Assembly: GCF_042657185.1 (NCBI RefSeq)
Contig: NZ_JBHSNN010000014.1
Origin: Ureibacillus thermophilus
Lineage (GTDB): Bacteria > Bacillota > Bacilli > Bacillales_A > Planococcaceae
Strand: one strand, 5' to 3'
Length of the DNA: 64,000 bases
The position numbers and the translations under genes are program-made. This document shows, piece after piece, positions 62,341-64,000 of the stretch; within the stretch, counting starts at the first letter, position 1; the number at the start of each line of letters is the position of its first letter. Under the pieces are notes generated by a model. That model saw only the letters and a list, made by a program, of their open reading frames with translations. It did no database searches and had not been told where the DNA came from.

Positions 62341-62767
62341 TATAAAGTAATTTATAGGAAAAATCAAACGGGAAAATTTTTTCATTTTGGAATGAGCCCT
62401 ATAAGAATTGGGTATTACTGTTGTAAGAACAATGTAAAGTCAAATGATTTGTCAATAAATTGCGAATATTCTCGATTATTATCAGTAATTGAGAATGATG
62501 AAAAAACAAAATGAAGGAGGTATCTGAATACAAACTTTAGCAATAAAAGAATTTTTTAAAGATTTTCCGATTAAAAAGCAAATTTTTTATAAAACTCTCC
62601 ATAAAACTAATTTTTTTTAAATATCCTATATTCAAAACGAAAAGATTATTGTATAATTGATACGGAATTTAAAATAATACTAATTATAAATTAAGAAAGA
62701 ATGACGTAGGTGCCTATTTTGCACATTGATGTTATATATGAAGATCAAATAGAAGGGAAGTGTAACA
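62341..62767. other. Intergenic region upstream of spx
   Basis: AT-rich. It contains GGAGGT (62517-62522) followed at good spacing by an open 30-codon frame with ATA in the start position (62528-62620). A TATAAT at 62652-62657 may be an spx -10. Otherwise nothing recognised. Confidence 0.45.
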
Positions 62768-63166
62768 ATGATTGTAACATTATATACATCACCAAGTTGT
62801 ACATCATGCAGAAAAGCAAAAGCTTGGCTAGAAGAGCATGATATTCCTTATAGAGAAAGAAACATTTTTTCTGAACCACTTACAATCAGCGAAATTAAAG
62901 AAATTTTACGAATGACAGAGGACGGAACAGACGAAATTATTTCAACCCGCTCTAAAGTATTCCAAAAATTAAATATTGATGTAGAAAGTTTACCTTTACA
63001 AAAATTATATGAATTAATTCAAGAACATCCTGGACTTCTCCGTAGACCAATTATTTTAGATGAAAAACGTCTTCAAGTTGGTTTTAATGAAGATGAAATC
63101 CGCCGATTCTTGCCAAGAAAAGTTCGCGCTTATCAGTTGATGGAAGCACAAAAAATGGTCAATTAA
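62768..63166 (+). CDS. spx: Redox regulator Spx
   Basis: Spx (132 residues) is an ArsC-like regulator that binds the RNA polymerase alpha C-terminal domain under disulphide stress. The redox switch CTSC is at 11-14, and GLLRRPIILDEKRLQVGFNEDEIRRFLPRK is the conserved C-terminal half. In Bacillus Spx is degraded by ClpXP and also influenced by MecA, whose gene follows. GAAGGGAAG precedes the ATG. Confidence 0.96.
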   Translation: MIVTLYTSPSCTSCRKAKAWLEEHDIPYRERNIFSEPLTISEIKEILRMTEDGTDEIISTRSKVFQKLNIDVESLPLQKLYELIQEHPGLLRRPIILDEKRLQVGFNEDEIRRFLPRKVRAYQLMEAQKMVN

Positions 63167-63184
63167 TCATAAAAAGTTTCCTGG

Positions 63185-63233
63185 AAAAGTGTAAATGCAG
63201 TCAACTTTGCTTGACTTGTTTACACTTTTTTTA
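63185..63233 (+). terminator. Terminator after spx
   Basis: AAAAGTGTAAA pairs with TTTACACTTTT, followed by TTT. Confidence 0.85.
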
Positions 63234-63539
63234 TTTTCTAAGAAATTTCATCTTTTTTTACTTAATACTTGATTTAATTGAGGTTGTCATCTACAATTTT
63301 CAATAATTCAAATAATTTTATTTGAAGGGGCTTTTTCCTTTTCATTTTCTATATGTCCATCATACAATAGAATCATAGAATAAGACATATAATGATATAA
63401 GCGTTTTGTTCTGTATACCGATGGAAAGAATAAGGGGAAAGGCACTTGCGAATTGGGGTGTAATTTGGCTCCGATTCAAACATACTAAATACACGCTTTC
63501 GGGTTTTCAACCAATGACTGTGAAGGGAGTTGAAGTCTC
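63234..63539. other. Intergenic region upstream of mecA
   Basis: AT-rich first half with a TATAAT at about 63389. The second half (63420-63539) is less AT-rich. No RNA gene or operator was recognised. Confidence 0.45.
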
Positions 63540-64000
63540 ATGGACATCGAACGCGTAAATGAAAATACAATCAAGCTCTTTATCACATATCGTGATATAG
63601 AGGATCGCGGTTACAGCCGTGAAGAAATTTGGTATAACAGAGCAAAAGGCGAAGAATTGTTTTGGGATATGATTGGTGAAATCAATACAGAAGAATATTT
63701 TGATTTAGATGGGCCTATTTGGATTCACGTGAATGCCTCTGAACAAGGGCTGGAAGTGATTGTGACACGTGCCAATGCAACGGATTCCGATCCAAACTCT
63801 CTCTTCTCAAATTTTGAAGAACATGAAGCAACCATCGGAAATAAAGACCCATTCAATCCCTTCGATGAAGATGATGTGCTAAACCATGAAGGAATTACAA
63901 ATATGTCTATATATAAATTCAAGGATATTGATGAAATTGTACCAGTAGCCAATCGACTAGTTGAATACGGGTTAAACAGCTCTTTATATAAATATGAAAA
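63540..64000 (+). CDS. mecA: Adaptor protein MecA (5' part)
   Basis: The first 153 residues of MecA are present; the frame runs off the window. The N-terminal domain IERVNENTIKLFITYRDIEDRGYSREEIWYNR closely follows B. subtilis MecA. MecA delivers ComK, and in some settings Spx, to ClpC/ClpP. An acidic linker (EEHEATIGNKDPFNPFDEDD) leads to the C-terminal ClpC-binding domain, of which only the beginning (SIYKFKDIDEIVPVANRLVE) is visible. GGGAG precedes the ATG. Confidence 0.93.
   Translation, partial: MDIERVNENTIKLFITYRDIEDRGYSREEIWYNRAKGEELFWDMIGEINTEEYFDLDGPIWIHVNASEQGLEVIVTRANATDSDPNSLFSNFEEHEATIGNKDPFNPFDEDDVLNHEGITNMSIYKFKDIDEIVPVANRLVEYGLNSSLYKYE

Noticed and set aside
63412..63558. 45-codon ORF overlapping the mecA start
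   Set aside because: No ribosome binding site, and the reading frame overlaps mecA out of phase.

Overview
The window is a low-GC Firmicute chromosome segment. Gene content and order (hpf, secA, prfB with its frameshift; comK; uvrBA; ftsEX-ctpB-minJ; addBA; yisK-yisL; yitS/U/V/W-like genes; fabHF; trpS behind a T-box; spx; mecA) point to Bacillales. The blocks resemble Bacillus subtilis but are shuffled, which fits Planococcaceae/Caryophanaceae such as Lysinibacillus or Ureibacillus. The genus is an inference. Almost everything is chromosomal core. The only clear mobile sequence is the 3' end of an ISL3-type insertion sequence at the left edge, interrupted by 51 Ns.

Layout. 1-403: IS remnant. 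0.65-7.9 kb: PilZ-like protein, hibernation factor HPF behind a sigma-H-type promoter, EamA transporter, pyridoxine kinase, SecA, RF2. 8.6-10 kb: small unknown gene convergent with comK, then an IDEAL-domain gene; comK has a two-box K-box upstream. 10.1-15.1 kb: uvrB-uvrA. 15.3-17.8 kb: ECF S-component and a YvlB-like protein. 18.3-26.5 kb: ftsE-ftsX-M23 hydrolase, thioredoxin-like protein, ctpB, two small unlisted ORFs, minJ. 26.8-29.3 kb: azlCD, divergent XRE-cupin regulator, TVP38 protein. 29.5-38 kb: addB-addA, DUF418. 38-41.4 kb: yisK, yisL, a tiny membrane ORF, a GH13 pseudo-amylase. 41.5-47.1 kb: oligopeptide ABC operon D-F-B-C-A. 47.5-50.5 kb: DegV, HAD phosphatase, esterase, MIP18-type protein. 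50.8-55.5 kb: nosL-nosD-nosL-nosY-nosF without nosZ, then convergent Fnr. 55.7-57.8 kb: ClpB without its N-domain behind a CtsR box. 58.1-64 kb: DUF2929, fabH-fabF with a likely FapR site, trpS with T-box, spx, mecA (cut by the window end).

How genes connect. ComK and MecA (adaptor for ComK degradation) are both here, as is Spx, which MecA and Clp proteases also affect. FtsEX sits directly upstream of a secreted M23 hydrolase that is its likely target. AddAB and UvrAB are repair modules. The nos accessory genes sit beside an oxygen-sensing Fnr, suggesting anaerobic copper-centre assembly.

The most unusual signal is a set of intergenic arrays built from three unrelated sequence families (A: GTATCCGCAC-type; B: TGGCCAATA-type; C: ATATGTTCACAAA-type) that all repeat on the same strict 21-bp lattice, two turns of B-DNA, and in five of six cases lie directly behind the 3' end of a gene. 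I do not recognise a published name for them. Two inverted copies of a terminator-bounded dispersed element and a nested palindromic element are also present.
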